In this document: positions 7,329 through 15,949 of the stretch, in pieces
Layout of the letters: each line of letters starts with the position of its first letter
How positions within the stretch are numbered: position 1 is the stretch's first letter
Assembly (NCBI GenBank): GCA_038240015.1
Contig: JBBSEF010000019.1
Location: 1 to 43,211, forward strand
Reading direction: 5' to 3'
From: CAHJXF01 sp038240015
Lineage (GTDB): Bacteria; Pseudomonadota; Gammaproteobacteria; Burkholderiales; Burkholderiaceae_D
DNA length: 43,211 nucleotides
Translations under genes and position numbers: made by a program
Notes under the pieces: generated by a model
Database searches by the model: none
Told to the model about the DNA's origin: nothing
What the model saw: only the letters and a program-made list of their open reading frames with translations

Positions 7329-8735
7329 TCACGCAGACGGATAGCAAAACGAGTCGGTCGAACAATCTCCGCCTTCGAGGCGGATCTGATGCGCGCCGTA
7401 CCCCGCGCCGAAGTCGACGACGAAGTCGGGGTCGAGCGCAATGCCGCCGGCATCACCCACGTTGCACATTACCTGCATGCCCGGCACGCCTTCGGGATAG
7501 AACTGCTTGTCCCATGTGCTGTAGAGCGAATTGGTGAAGTACACGCGCTTGCCGTCGCGGCTGATCTCGGTCATCTGCGGGCCGCCTCCGAACGCCTTGC
7601 CGCTCGGATGCTTGCCTCGCTGCACGATGCCGCCGATGCGCACGCTGCCGGACAGTATCGGATGCATCGGGTCGGTGACGTCGTACTGCCGGAGCTCGCC
7701 GGTACCCCAGCACGCCACGTAGAGAAAGCGGTCGTCGAGCGAGAGGTCGATGTCGCTGATCAATGGCGGCACTGCGCCGAAGCCCTTGAGCAGCGGCGGC
7801 AGCAGCGACGCGTCGGCCGGCTCGGGAGGGATGATGGCGGTCTTCTTGATCTTGAACTGGCCTCCCTCGCGGTACCAGGTCCAAATCGAGCCCTCGAGAT
7901 TGGTGGTGTCGACCACCACGCCGAGGAATCCGTATTCGCGCGTCGGATCGTGCGCCGGTCGCAGCTCGAGCGCCATCTGGTGGTTCGCGCCGAGGTCTAG
8001 CGTCTGCACATGCTTGCGCGCGCGCAAGTCCCAGAAGTGGATCGCGTGCCCGTATTTATTGGCGAGCAGGTCCTCGGCCACGATACCGTTCTCGAACTGC
8101 GGCGGCAAGCCCCACTCGCTAGACACCATGTAGTTGCGCGGCAGGTTCCACCAGAAATCGTAGTGCAGCTTCTGCGGGCCGCGATCGATCTCCCATCGGC
8201 CGAGGATGTCGAAGTTTTCGCAGTCCATGATGAACACGCCCGGCACACCGTCAGTGCCGTCGGCCCCTGCACCGCCGAGCGTGCTGATGTAGATGCCCTC
8301 AGGCCCGCAGTGCACGGTGTGCGGCCGCGAGTAGCCGGTCTTCTTCATCACCTCCTCGGGTTCGATGACCTTGACGATGGTCGGCTTGGCCGGGTCGGGC
8401 TCGGTGTCTACGACGTAGATACGCGACGAGCGTATGCCCGGAATGATCAGGTAGCGCCGCCGCAGGAAGGTATGGCCCGACATCGGCGACAGTGCCGAGC
8501 TGCACGCGTTCCAGCCGAAGTGATGGAACTCGTCGCCGCGGTTGGGCATGTCGAGCCGATACAGCATCGTGCCGAAGCTGGGCGAGCTCCGGTCAACGTC
8601 GACCACTGCCAGCGCATCGGGTCGCGAGCTGTCCGGCGACAGCAGCACGGTATAGGCCAGCTTCTCCGGCGGCGCCTCCATCGCCAAGCGTGCGGACGGA
8701 TAAAAGGTCGGATCAGGACGCAGCGTCTCGAGCAT
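7329..8735 (-). CDS. Selenium-binding protein SBP56 / methanethiol oxidase homologue
   Basis: A 468-residue beta-propeller protein of the SELENBP1/MtoX family. Recognisable segments are LYRLDMPNRGDEFHHFGWNACSS, SRPHTVHCGPEGIYISTLGG, HYDFWWNLPRNYMVSSEWG, GHAIHFWDLRARKHVQTLDLG, SDIDLSLDDRFLYVACWGTGELRQYDV and GGPQMTEISRDGKRVYFTNS. Bacterial MtoX is a copper enzyme that oxidises methanethiol to formaldehyde, sulfide and peroxide; the conserved His residues of the family are present. No signal peptide is visible, unlike periplasmic MtoX of methylotrophs, so this copy looks cytoplasmic. GGGAG lies about 7 bases before the ATG. Function in methanethiol oxidation is inferred from the family and not shown by context (no SCO1/MauG partners here). 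Confidence 0.9.
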   Translation of the reverse strand: MLETLRPDPTFYPSARLAMEAPPEKLAYTVLLSPDSSRPDALAVVDVDRSSPSFGTMLYRLDMPNRGDEFHHFGWNACSSALSPMSGHTFLRRRYLIIPGIRSSRIYVVDTEPDPAKPTIVKVIEPEEVMKKTGYSRPHTVHCGPEGIYISTLGGAGADGTDGVPGVFIMDCENFDILGRWEIDRGPQKLHYDFWWNLPRNYMVSSEWGLPPQFENGIVAEDLLANKYGHAIHFWDLRARKHVQTLDLGANHQMALELRPAHDPTREYGFLGVVVDTTNLEGSIWTWYREGGQFKIKKTAIIPPEPADASLLPPLLKGFGAVPPLISDIDLSLDDRFLYVACWGTGELRQYDVTDPMHPILSGSVRIGGIVQRGKHPSGKAFGGGPQMTEISRDGKRVYFTNSLYSTWDKQFYPEGVPGMQVMCNVGDAGGIALDPDFVVDFGAGYGAHQIRLEGGDCSTDSFCYPSA

Positions 8736-8821
8736 GGTCGACTCCCGGTTCTGTGCGGTTCGCACGGCATGGAACCGCGCGACCGGCCGCGTTGTCAAGT
8801 CCGCCAGCGCCATCCGAGCGA

Positions 8822-10759
8822 CTACGCGCCCTCGGTCAGCAGCGCATTGACGCGCTTTACGAAGTCCGCCGGATTGTCGAGCTGACCGCCTTCAGCAAGC
8901 GTCGCCTGATCGAACAGCACGTGGGTCCAGTCGTCGAAGCGCGAGCTGTCTGGTCCCTCTCGCTTCAATCGTTGCACCAGCTTGTGATGCGGATTGATCT
9001 CGAGGATCGGCTTGCTCTCCGGCGCCTTCTGGCCCGCGGACTTCAACAGCCGCGCGAGGTTGCCGCTGATCGCGCCATCGTCGGACACGAGGCACGACGG
9101 CGAATCGGTAAGCCGAAAGGTCACGCGCACGTCCTTCACCCCGTCGCCTAGCGCGGTCTTCATGCGCGCAACGACATCGGCGAATTCTCCCGACTCCTTT
9201 TCCTGCTCCAGCTTTTCTTCGTCAGCGAGCGCGCCCATATCGAGCCCGCCCTTCGCGACGCCGACCAGATCCTTGCCGTCGTATTGCGTGAGGAACGACA
9301 GCGCCCATTCATCGACGCGGTCCGACAGCAGCAAAACCTCGACGCCCTTCTTGCGAAAGATTTCCAGATGCGGACTGTTCTTCGCAGCCGCGAAGGTTTC
9401 GCCGGTCACGTAGTAGATCTTGTCCTGGCCTTCCTTCATGCGCGCCACGTAGTCGGCAAGCGAAACGGTCTGCTCCTCGCCGTCGGTCGCCGTGCTCGCG
9501 AATCGAACCAGCTTGGCGATGCGATCCCTGTTCGACTGGTCTTCGCCGAGACCTTCCTTCAACACTTGGCCGAACGACTTCCAGAACTGCTCGAAGTCTT
9601 CGGGCTTGTTGGCCGCGAGGTCTTCGATCATGCCGAGAACTTTCTTCGTGCCGCCTTCGCGGATTGCCTTGACGTCGCGGCTCTCCTGAAGAATTTCGCG
9701 CGAGACGTTGAGCGGCAGATCGTTCGAGTCGACCACGCCCTTCACGAAGCGCAGGTAGGTCGGCATCAATTGCTCGGCATCGTCCATGATGAAGACGCGC
9801 TTGACGTAAAGCTTGATGCCCGAGCGGCGCTCGCGGTCCCACAGATCGAACGGCGGCTCTTTCGGAATGTAGAGAAGCTGCGCGTATTCGCTGCGTCCTT
9901 CGACCTTGCTGTGCGTCCATGCGAGCGGGTCGCCGAAGTCGTGGCTGACGTGCTTGTAGAACTCCTTGTATTGCTCGTCTGTGATCTCGCTCTTGGGGCG
10001 CGTCCACAATGCGCTCGCCTGATTGATCGTTTCGACTTCGCCTTGCTTCGCGACCATGTCGCTGGTCTTCTCGTCCCACTCTTCTTTCTGCATGCGGATC
10101 GGCAGCGAGATGTGGTCCGAGTATTTCTTCAGCGTGCTTTTCAACTTCCAGCTCGAAAGAAAGTCATCCTCGCCTTCGCGCAGGTGCAGGGTGACCGAGG
10201 TTCCGCGTTGCGGCCTGTCGATCTGCTCGACGCTGAACTCGCCCGAGCCGTCGCTTTCCCACCGCACGGCTTCGGAAGCCGGCAGTCCCGCGCGGCGCGA
10301 CTCGACCGTAACCTTGTCGGCCACGATGAAGGATGAATAGAAGCCGACGCCGAACTGTCCGATCAGTGCCGCGTCCTTCTGCTGGTCGCCGGACAGTCTG
10401 GAGAAGAATTCGCGCGTGCCCGACTTGGCGATCGTGCCCAGGTGTTCGATCGCCTCGTCGCGGCTCATGCCGATGCCGTTGTCGGCGATCGTGATGGTGC
10501 GTGCCGCCTTGTCGAACGACACGTCGATCGCGAGCCGGCCGCCGTCATCGCTGCTGTCATCGCCCCGGCCTTCGTACAGATCGGGCTGGTCGAGTGCCTC
10601 GAAGCGCAACTTGTCGGCCGCGTCGGACGCGTTTGAAATCAGCTCGCGCAAAAAGATTTCCTTGTTGCTGTACAGCGAGTGAATCATCAACTGAAGCAAC
10701 TGCTTCACTTCGGCCTGAAAGGCGCGGGTTTCCTTGAGGGGCTCGGTGGTCGTGGTCAT
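8822..10759 (-). CDS. htpG: Hsp90 chaperone HtpG
   Basis: A 645-residue, full-length HtpG. N-terminal ATPase (GHKL) motifs are ELISNASDAADKLRF, DNGIGMSRDEA and IGQFGVGFYSSF. The middle-domain catalytic Arg region (PLNVSREILQESRDV) follows, and the C-terminal dimerisation domain ends with VQRLKREG and VKRVNALL. It is a cytoplasmic ATP-driven chaperone. It is followed at 86 bases by the SBP56 homologue on the same strand. A heat-shock promoter may lie in the 138 bases upstream, but I cannot point to a convincing one. Confidence 0.97.
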   Translation of the reverse strand: MTTTTEPLKETRAFQAEVKQLLQLMIHSLYSNKEIFLRELISNASDAADKLRFEALDQPDLYEGRGDDSSDDGGRLAIDVSFDKAARTITIADNGIGMSRDEAIEHLGTIAKSGTREFFSRLSGDQQKDAALIGQFGVGFYSSFIVADKVTVESRRAGLPASEAVRWESDGSGEFSVEQIDRPQRGTSVTLHLREGEDDFLSSWKLKSTLKKYSDHISLPIRMQKEEWDEKTSDMVAKQGEVETINQASALWTRPKSEITDEQYKEFYKHVSHDFGDPLAWTHSKVEGRSEYAQLLYIPKEPPFDLWDRERRSGIKLYVKRVFIMDDAEQLMPTYLRFVKGVVDSNDLPLNVSREILQESRDVKAIREGGTKKVLGMIEDLAANKPEDFEQFWKSFGQVLKEGLGEDQSNRDRIAKLVRFASTATDGEEQTVSLADYVARMKEGQDKIYYVTGETFAAAKNSPHLEIFRKKGVEVLLLSDRVDEWALSFLTQYDGKDLVGVAKGGLDMGALADEEKLEQEKESGEFADVVARMKTALGDGVKDVRVTFRLTDSPSCLVSDDGAISGNLARLLKSAGQKAPESKPILEINPHHKLVQRLKREGPDSSRFDDWTHVLFDQATLAEGGQLDNPADFVKRVNALLTEGA

Positions 10760-10897
10760 TGGGGTCTGGTGGTTTCAGTAATCGAATCGGTGAGTCAATT
10801 CAGTGAGCGCCGCATCGCAGCCGCACGGATCGAAGCCGAATCGGTGCGCGGCACTGCGTCGCGAGACCCGCGAAACATCGGGGCGAGACGTACGGAT

Positions 10898-12082
10898 TCA
10901 AGGGGATTGCACTGCGTCGACCGCTTTGCCTTGCGACACGAGCCATCGCTCGGCTGCATTTCTTCCATGGTCCCGTAGCTCGCGGTGGAACGCGCCGTCG
11001 AGACTTCCCGCGCTCGCGATCCTGGCATCGGCGACTTCGTCGTGCAAGGCGATGCGATGCAGACGCAGCGGGCGTCGCGCTCCGCCGGCCGTTTCATTCG
11101 CAGCTTGCTTCTGCATGGCTTCGATCATGCGCAGTTCGGCCAGCAGGCTTGCGTTGAACGTGATCTCGTTGACCCGATGCATGATGTCGCTGGCGGTCGT
11201 TGGGGTCCCGGGGCGGCGCTCGGGATTGATCTGCACCAGCAGAATCTCGCGCGCAGCGGCGTAGTCGTCGGCGCCGTCGTCCGTGTTCTCGTCACTGATC
11301 AGCGGCGCGAGCGGTGGATTGGCCGAGTAGCCGCCGTCCCAGTACGCAACGCCAGCGATTGTCACCGCGTGATTGATGAAGGGCAGACAAGCCGAGGCCA
11401 ACAAAGCATCGATCGACAGATTGTCGCCCGAGAAGATGCGCGGCTGACCTGTCTCGACATGGGTCGCCGCAACATGAAGACGCATCGCGCGGCTGTCGCG
11501 CAGTGCTTCGACATCGACCAGGCCTTCGAGCAACGTGCGCAACGGATTGAGGTTGAAAGGGTTGAGCTGCGCGGGAGACCACATGCGCATCATCGCCTGC
11601 ATCATTTCCGCGTAAACCAGGCCGAAGTCGGCCACCAGCTTTTGTTGCGTCTGGATGGGGGCCAGCAGCGCGCCGATTCCGGCAACGCCATCCCACAACC
11701 GGGCCAGCGCTTTCTGCGCACCGGCACGTCCGCCATCAGCATAGCCGCAGACCAGCATCGCGCCGTTCAACGCGCCCGCGCTCGCCCCGCTGATCGCTGA
11801 AAACGCGAAATCGTCTTCTTCGAGCAAGCGATCGAGCACACCCCAGGTAAACGCGCCGTGCGCGCCGCCGCCTTGCAGGGCAAGCCGCAATGAACGCGAC
11901 GGGGAGCGTTGCTGTGAGTGCCGCAGTGAGTCCCGTGGTGAGCCCCGCAGTGAACCCCCTCCGGGCTTGCCAAGCGCACGTCGTCGTGCGGTCGGAAGCT
12001 CGGAGAGTTCAGGCTCGCCGCCGCGCGGACTTCGGGACAGCCACCGATCAAGCCATTGTTTGAAGCGCGCGCGCCAATGCAT
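10898..12082 (-). CDS. Patatin-like phospholipase
   Basis: A 394-residue protein with all patatin signatures: oxyanion loop LALQGGGAHGAF (about 68-78), nucleophile elbow GASAG with Ser101, and the catalytic Asp in the YWDGGYSANPPLAP motif. It would hydrolyse acyl chains from phospholipids or other lipids. The first about 65 residues are a basic, repeat-bearing extension that holds the 12-bp tandem repeat described separately. The start MHWRARFKQW overlaps the end of the upstream MocR-type regulator gene by 35 bases. The C-terminal part (about 300-394) shows no extra domain I recognise. Upstream in-frame starts lie deeper in the regulator gene and are less likely. Confidence 0.85.
   Translation of the reverse strand: MHWRARFKQWLDRWLSRSPRGGEPELSELPTARRRALGKPGGGSLRGSPRDSLRHSQQRSPSRSLRLALQGGGAHGAFTWGVLDRLLEEDDFAFSAISGASAGALNGAMLVCGYADGGRAGAQKALARLWDGVAGIGALLAPIQTQQKLVADFGLVYAEMMQAMMRMWSPAQLNPFNLNPLRTLLEGLVDVEALRDSRAMRLHVAATHVETGQPRIFSGDNLSIDALLASACLPFINHAVTIAGVAYWDGGYSANPPLAPLISDENTDDGADDYAAAREILLVQINPERRPGTPTTASDIMHRVNEITFNASLLAELRMIEAMQKQAANETAGGARRPLRLHRIALHDEVADARIASAGSLDGAFHRELRDHGRNAAERWLVSQGKAVDAVQSP
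11914..11958. repeat. 12-bp in-frame tandem repeat in the patatin gene
   Basis: Units GTGAGTGCCGCA, GTGAGTCCCGTG, GTGAGCCCCGCA and GTGAACCCC (partial) follow each other without gaps. Twelve bases are four codons, so on the coding strand they give repeating Ser-Leu/Pro-Arg-x units (SLRG, SPRD, SLRH). Copy number could change without loss of frame. Confidence 0.75.
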
Positions 12083-13646
12083 CGAGCATTCCCGGGTTGG
12101 ACGAGGTCGCGATATTGAATCGCAGGTGCGAACTCGGTCGTTGTGAGGGTGAGAACAGGCTGCCCGGTGCGAGCAGATAGCCTTCGTCGAAGAGCCGCGC
12201 CGCGAGCACGCTGGTGTCGATGCCGCGCGCATGCTTCGTGTCGCGGCCCGCGCGCGCCCACAGGAACATGCCAGCCGCGGGTTGATGATCGATCGTCAGG
12301 CCGACCCGTTCCAACCCGCGGATCGAGCGATCGCGCGCGGCGTCGAAGCGGCCGCGCAAGCGCTCGACGTGCTTGCGATAGTGTCCGTCAGACAGGATGC
12401 GCCACACCATGCGCTCACCGATTTCGGGTGTCGTCAGCGCGGCCAGCATCTTGTGATCGGCGAGCGCGAGCGCGAGGTCGGCGTCGCATGCGATGAACCC
12501 CACGCGAAGATTCGCCGCGAGCGTCTTCGAGAAGCTGCCGACATAGATCACGCGCTTCAATTGATCGAGGCTGGCGAGCCGGATCACCGCAGCGCCTCGA
12601 CCGCCCGCTGAGCCGGGATGAAGGTCGCCATACACATCGTCTTCGATCACCGTGAAGTCGTACTGCTCGGCGAGCTTGAGTATCTGAAAGGCTTTGGCCG
12701 AAGACAACGACGTCGAGGTCGGATTGTGCAGCACCGGATCGACCACATAGAAGCGCGGCTTGTGCTCGACGACCAGTCGCTCGAACGTCGCGAGGTCGGG
12801 GCCGTCGGACAGCCGCGGGACGCCGACCACGCGTGCGCCATGCGCCGCGAACAGTCCGAACATCAGGAACCACGCGGGATCATCGACCAGCACCGTGTCG
12901 CCGGGCGAGACGAACTGACGCGCGATCAGGTCGAAGGCCTGCGTCGCGCCGGTCGTCATCACGATCTGCGACGGATCGGCGCCGATGTCGAGACCGGCGA
13001 GCTTGCGCTGCAATTGCTCGCGCAGCGGCAGAAATCCTTGCGGCGTCCCGTAGTTGAGCATGCCGCCGTATGACGAATGCGCGGCCGTTTGCGGGAACGC
13101 TTGCGCGGGTGGGTGCGCCATCGCGCGCCCGACCGCGCGCAGCGCGCCGGCCAGCATGTCGCCATCCATCCATCCGGGAGGCGGCAAGCCGGACCCGGGC
13201 ATGTAGTGCGCTGGCAAGTCGCGAAACATGTTTCGCACCAGCCATTGCGCATCGAGACCGCTGGCGTCGGTCGGCGCGCCCGCCGTCGGCTGCGTCGCCT
13301 TCATCGACACCGCGCGGCGGCCACGCAAGGAGCCCGCCGAGACGCCCGCCCGTTCGCGCACGTAGAAGCCCGAGCCTCTGCGCGATTCAAGATAACCGTG
13401 GGCGACGAGGCGTTCATACGCTTCGACCACGGTGAAGCGGCTGATGCCGTGTTGGGATGCAAGCATGCGGATCGACGGCACGCGTGTCCCCGCGCGAAAC
13501 AAGCGCTCGTCGACGCGTTGCTTCATCCAGGCGGCGGTCTGGTCGACCAATGTGCGATCGCTGCCCCTGAGCGGTCCGTCACGATCCGGACCGGTCGAGG
13601 CGACTTCGTCTCTCGGGCGTACGCTGCGGCGTGAATTGCTGAGCAC
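12048..13646 (-). CDS. MocR/PdxR-family regulator (GntR HTH + aminotransferase domain)
   Basis: A 532-residue protein. Residues about 34-96 form a GntR-type winged helix (RVPSIRMLASQHGISRFTVVEAYERL, then GYLESRRGSGFYV). The rest is an aminotransferase class I fold with YGTPQGFLPLREQL, VMTTGATQAFDLIARQF, the PLP-side VDPVLHNPTSTSLS and YDFTVIEDDVYGDLHP, and the PLP-lysine motif VGSFSKTLAANLRVGF. Such regulators sense PLP or an amino acid and usually control a divergent gene, here a LysE exporter. The GTG start is chosen for its AAAAGG ribosome site seven bases upstream; the nearby ATG is out of frame. The 3' end overlaps the patatin gene. Confidence 0.9.
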   Translation of the reverse strand: MLSNSRRSVRPRDEVASTGPDRDGPLRGSDRTLVDQTAAWMKQRVDERLFRAGTRVPSIRMLASQHGISRFTVVEAYERLVAHGYLESRRGSGFYVRERAGVSAGSLRGRRAVSMKATQPTAGAPTDASGLDAQWLVRNMFRDLPAHYMPGSGLPPPGWMDGDMLAGALRAVGRAMAHPPAQAFPQTAAHSSYGGMLNYGTPQGFLPLREQLQRKLAGLDIGADPSQIVMTTGATQAFDLIARQFVSPGDTVLVDDPAWFLMFGLFAAHGARVVGVPRLSDGPDLATFERLVVEHKPRFYVVDPVLHNPTSTSLSSAKAFQILKLAEQYDFTVIEDDVYGDLHPGSAGGRGAAVIRLASLDQLKRVIYVGSFSKTLAANLRVGFIACDADLALALADHKMLAALTTPEIGERMVWRILSDGHYRKHVERLRGRFDAARDRSIRGLERVGLTIDHQPAAGMFLWARAGRDTKHARGIDTSVLAARLFDEGYLLAPGSLFSPSQRPSSHLRFNIATSSNPGMLDALARALQTMA

Positions 13647-13686
13647 GATCGGGCCTTTTACAAAGCATCGCCATGATCGACGATGC

Positions 13687-13721
13687 GGTCCGGATACCGC
13701 AACTGTGCCGCCATCCGGACC
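13687..13721. promoter_or_regulatory. 9-bp inverted repeat in the MocR-LysE divergent region
   Basis: GGTCCGGAT and ATCCGGACC form a perfect 9-bp inverted repeat with 17 bases between. It lies between the start of the MocR regulator and the exporter promoter region. It could be an operator for the regulator or part of its 5' leader hairpin; it lacks a T-run, so a terminator is less likely. Confidence 0.5.
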
Positions 13722-13750
13722 GGGCCAGTTGATCAATCCGTATGACAAAG

Positions 13751-13772
13751 TGTACCGGTTCTGTACTGGTTC
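13751..13772. promoter_or_regulatory. Tandem 11-bp direct repeat, probable MocR operator
   Basis: TGTACCGGTTC is followed immediately by TGTACTGGTTC, ten of eleven bases identical and one helical turn apart. Directly repeated sites with TGTAC/TGGTTC-like cores between regulator and target are the known layout of MocR-type operators. It lies 73 bases before the LysE start, as expected for a site overlapping the exporter promoter. Confidence 0.6.
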
Positions 13773-13844
13773 AGGGGATAGACTTGCCCGGTGCGCCGTA
13801 CGGTCGTGCGAAACAGCCATTTCAACCTGAATCCGGAACTCACG

Positions 13845-14471
13845 ATGTCCATCGATCAGTGGATCGCCCTCGCCGTCTTCGCCTTCGTGTCGTCGATCAC
13901 GCCGGGACCCAACAATATGATGGCGACCGCGTCCGGCGCGCGCTTCGGATTGCGCCGCACGATTCCACAGGTTGCCGGCGTGACCTTCGGATTCACGGTG
14001 CTGCTATGGCTTGCCGCATCGGGCGTCGCGATCATCGTGGTCGAGCACCCGATGATCGGCCAGACGCTGGCCGTGCTCGGATACGCGTATCTCACGTGGC
14101 TGTCATACAAGCTGGTCGCTTCGGCCGTCCGTTCTCCGGACCGCAGCAAGAACAAGGTGACCGCGCTGAGACCGCTCACCTTCTGGCAAGCGACTGCGTT
14201 TCAGTTCGCAAATCCCAAGGGCGTGATGATGGCCTTGTCGACCGCAACCACCTTTCTCGCGGGACCGCGGCAATCGATGTTCGCGATCATCGCCGTCGGT
14301 CTGCTGTTCGCGGCGATCAATTTTCCGTGCGTGGGCGCGTGGGCGCTGATGGGCGCGCGCCTGCGCGGATGGTTGGAAGACGCGTCGGCCACGTGGCGCT
14401 TGCGCGCGTTCAACGGCGTCATGGGCGGCCTCTTGATCGCAACCGTGATCTGGATGATCACGGCGCGATGA
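13845..14471 (+). CDS. LysE/RhtB-family amino-acid exporter
   Basis: A 208-residue inner-membrane protein with about six hydrophobic segments. It begins SIDQWIALAVFAFVSSITPGPNNMM, the family signature TPGPN, and continues with VAGVTFGFTVLLWLAASGVA, the AYLTWLSYKLV helix, FWQATAFQFANPKGVMMALS and a C-terminal FNGVMGGLLIATVIWM helix. LysE-type proteins export amino acids or related metabolites in exchange for protons. It is divergent from, and probably controlled by, the MocR regulator. GGAA lies upstream of the ATG; an earlier in-frame ATG 18 codons before is less likely since it lies within the presumed leader. Confidence 0.9.
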   Translation: MSIDQWIALAVFAFVSSITPGPNNMMATASGARFGLRRTIPQVAGVTFGFTVLLWLAASGVAIIVVEHPMIGQTLAVLGYAYLTWLSYKLVASAVRSPDRSKNKVTALRPLTFWQATAFQFANPKGVMMALSTATTFLAGPRQSMFAIIAVGLLFAAINFPCVGAWALMGARLRGWLEDASATWRLRAFNGVMGGLLIATVIWMITAR

Positions 14472-14509
14472 TCAATCGAGGGCGATGCGGGTTACCCCTC
14501 CGGATCCGA

Positions 14510-14830
14510 TCAGCCGCGTTCCCAATGCCCACGCCGAAAACCGTATCGATCGCCATCCCGGTCCCAGTGCGGTTCGACGAACCGGTAACCGCGACGCTCG
14601 CGTACATAAGTACCATCGACCCAGACATGACGTCTGCCGTTCCATCTCCAATATCCCGGCGCCCATACGTATCCGCGACGCGGACTTGGCTGCACGATCA
14701 CGCGCGGCGGCGGTGGCGGCGTACCGATGCGCAAGTCGAACGACGCTTGCGCATGAGCAACCTGCGGTGGCAATGCGATCAACGGCGCCGATGCGATCAA
14801 AGCCGCGATCCAGATTTTTTTCAATGGCAT
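14510..14830 (-). CDS. Small secreted WXXGXW/YXWXXGYW-repeat protein
   Basis: A 106-residue protein with a Sec signal (MPLKKIWIAALIASAPLIAL...AHAQA). The mature part is Pro-, Arg- and aromatic-rich: RIGTPPPPPRV, then YVWAPGYWRWNGRRHVWVDGTYV and FVEPHWDRDGDRYGFRRGHWERG. These are the WXXGXW/YXWXXGYW-type repeats seen in many proteobacterial small periplasmic or outer-membrane-associated proteins of unknown role. It is convergent with the LysE gene and divergent from the EamA transporter. Confidence 0.85.
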   Translation of the reverse strand: MPLKKIWIAALIASAPLIALPPQVAHAQASFDLRIGTPPPPPRVIVQPSPRRGYVWAPGYWRWNGRRHVWVDGTYVRERRGYRFVEPHWDRDGDRYGFRRGHWERG

Positions 14831-14913
14831 TTGATGCCTCCTTCATTGACGAACCGGTCGGAATGTACGAGCGCACGATTAGTTCACCATCAGCCGATCA
14901 CGGAAAGTCTAAG

Positions 14914-15858
14914 ATGGTGATCGAATGTAACGAGCCAGCCGCTCGCGATCGAGTCCAGCACCCCTCACGCGTCCACTGGTGGGACGGCCTTGTCAATGGT
15001 CTTCTCGGCGTCGCGATCTTCAGCCTCACGCTTCCCGCCACGCGCATCGCGGTTGCAGACATCGATGCGATCGTCGTGGCGCTTGGTCGCGCCGTGGGCG
15101 CGGCCGCCTGTGCGGCGATCTTTCTGGCCGTCACGCGCGCGCGCTGGCCGCATCGCCAGGCCGGGCCTCTCGCGCTGGTATCGCTGTGCGTCGTCTTCGG
15201 CTTTCCACTGTTGACATCGATCGCGATGCAAGACCTGCCGGCCTCGCACGGCGCCATCGTGATCGGTCTGCTTCCGTTGTCGACTGCGGTGTTCGCGATG
15301 GTGTTCGCGCACGAACGGCCTTCCCCTGCGTTCTGGATTTGCGCCGCCGCGGGCAGCGCGACCGTCGTCGCCTATGCGTTGATCGAAGGCGGCGGTTCGC
15401 TGCATTTCGGCGACGTGCTTCTGCTGGGCGCCGTCATCTGCGCCGGGATGGGCTATGCGGAAGGCGGGAGGTTGTCGCGCAGCCTGGGGGGTCCGCAGGT
15501 GATCGCTTGGGCCTTGCTGCTTTCCTTGCCAGTGCTCGTCCCGATCACGGCATGGCGCGTGATGACGCATGCGACAGTGCACGGCGCGGTGTCCGTCCAG
15601 GCCTGGACGGGGCTGGCGTATCTGTCGCTGTTCTCGATGTTCTTCGGATTCTTCTTCTGGTATCGCGGTCTCGCGCAAGGCGGCGTCGCGCGCGTCGGGC
15701 AACTGCAACTGCTGCAACCGTTTCTGTCGGTGATCGCGGCGGCGGCGCTCCTCGCGGAAGCGCTTGCATGGCGCACCGTCGGCTTCGCGCTTGCGGTGGT
15801 CTTCATCGTTGCGACAGGACGTCGCTTCTCGGTCGCGGCTTGGCCCGCCCGTGAATAG
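14914..15858 (+). CDS. EamA-domain (DMT superfamily) transporter
   Basis: A 314-residue membrane protein with about ten hydrophobic helices in two EamA halves; the helices include LVNGLLGVAIFSLTLPATRIA, ALVSLCVVFGFPLLTSIAM, GAIVIGLLPLSTAVFAMVFAHERPS, LHFGDVLLLGAVICAGMGYA and FGFFFWYRGLAQGGVARVGQ. DMT transporters export or import small metabolites; the substrate cannot be told. The start MVIECNEPAARD has GGAAAG a few bases upstream. There is a soluble N-terminal stretch of about 20 residues before the first helix. Ends shortly before the superoxide dismutase gene with its own ribosome site. Confidence 0.9.
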   Translation: MVIECNEPAARDRVQHPSRVHWWDGLVNGLLGVAIFSLTLPATRIAVADIDAIVVALGRAVGAAACAAIFLAVTRARWPHRQAGPLALVSLCVVFGFPLLTSIAMQDLPASHGAIVIGLLPLSTAVFAMVFAHERPSPAFWICAAAGSATVVAYALIEGGGSLHFGDVLLLGAVICAGMGYAEGGRLSRSLGGPQVIAWALLLSLPVLVPITAWRVMTHATVHGAVSVQAWTGLAYLSLFSMFFGFFFWYRGLAQGGVARVGQLQLLQPFLSVIAAAALLAEALAWRTVGFALAVVFIVATGRRFSVAAWPARE

Positions 15859-15949
15859 AGAGGCGCTCATTCACCCTCGCAAGACGGCGCACTCAACCGG
15901 ACTCGATGCGTGTATCTTCGCACTCGCCCAACGTCCGAGGAGTTCGTCC

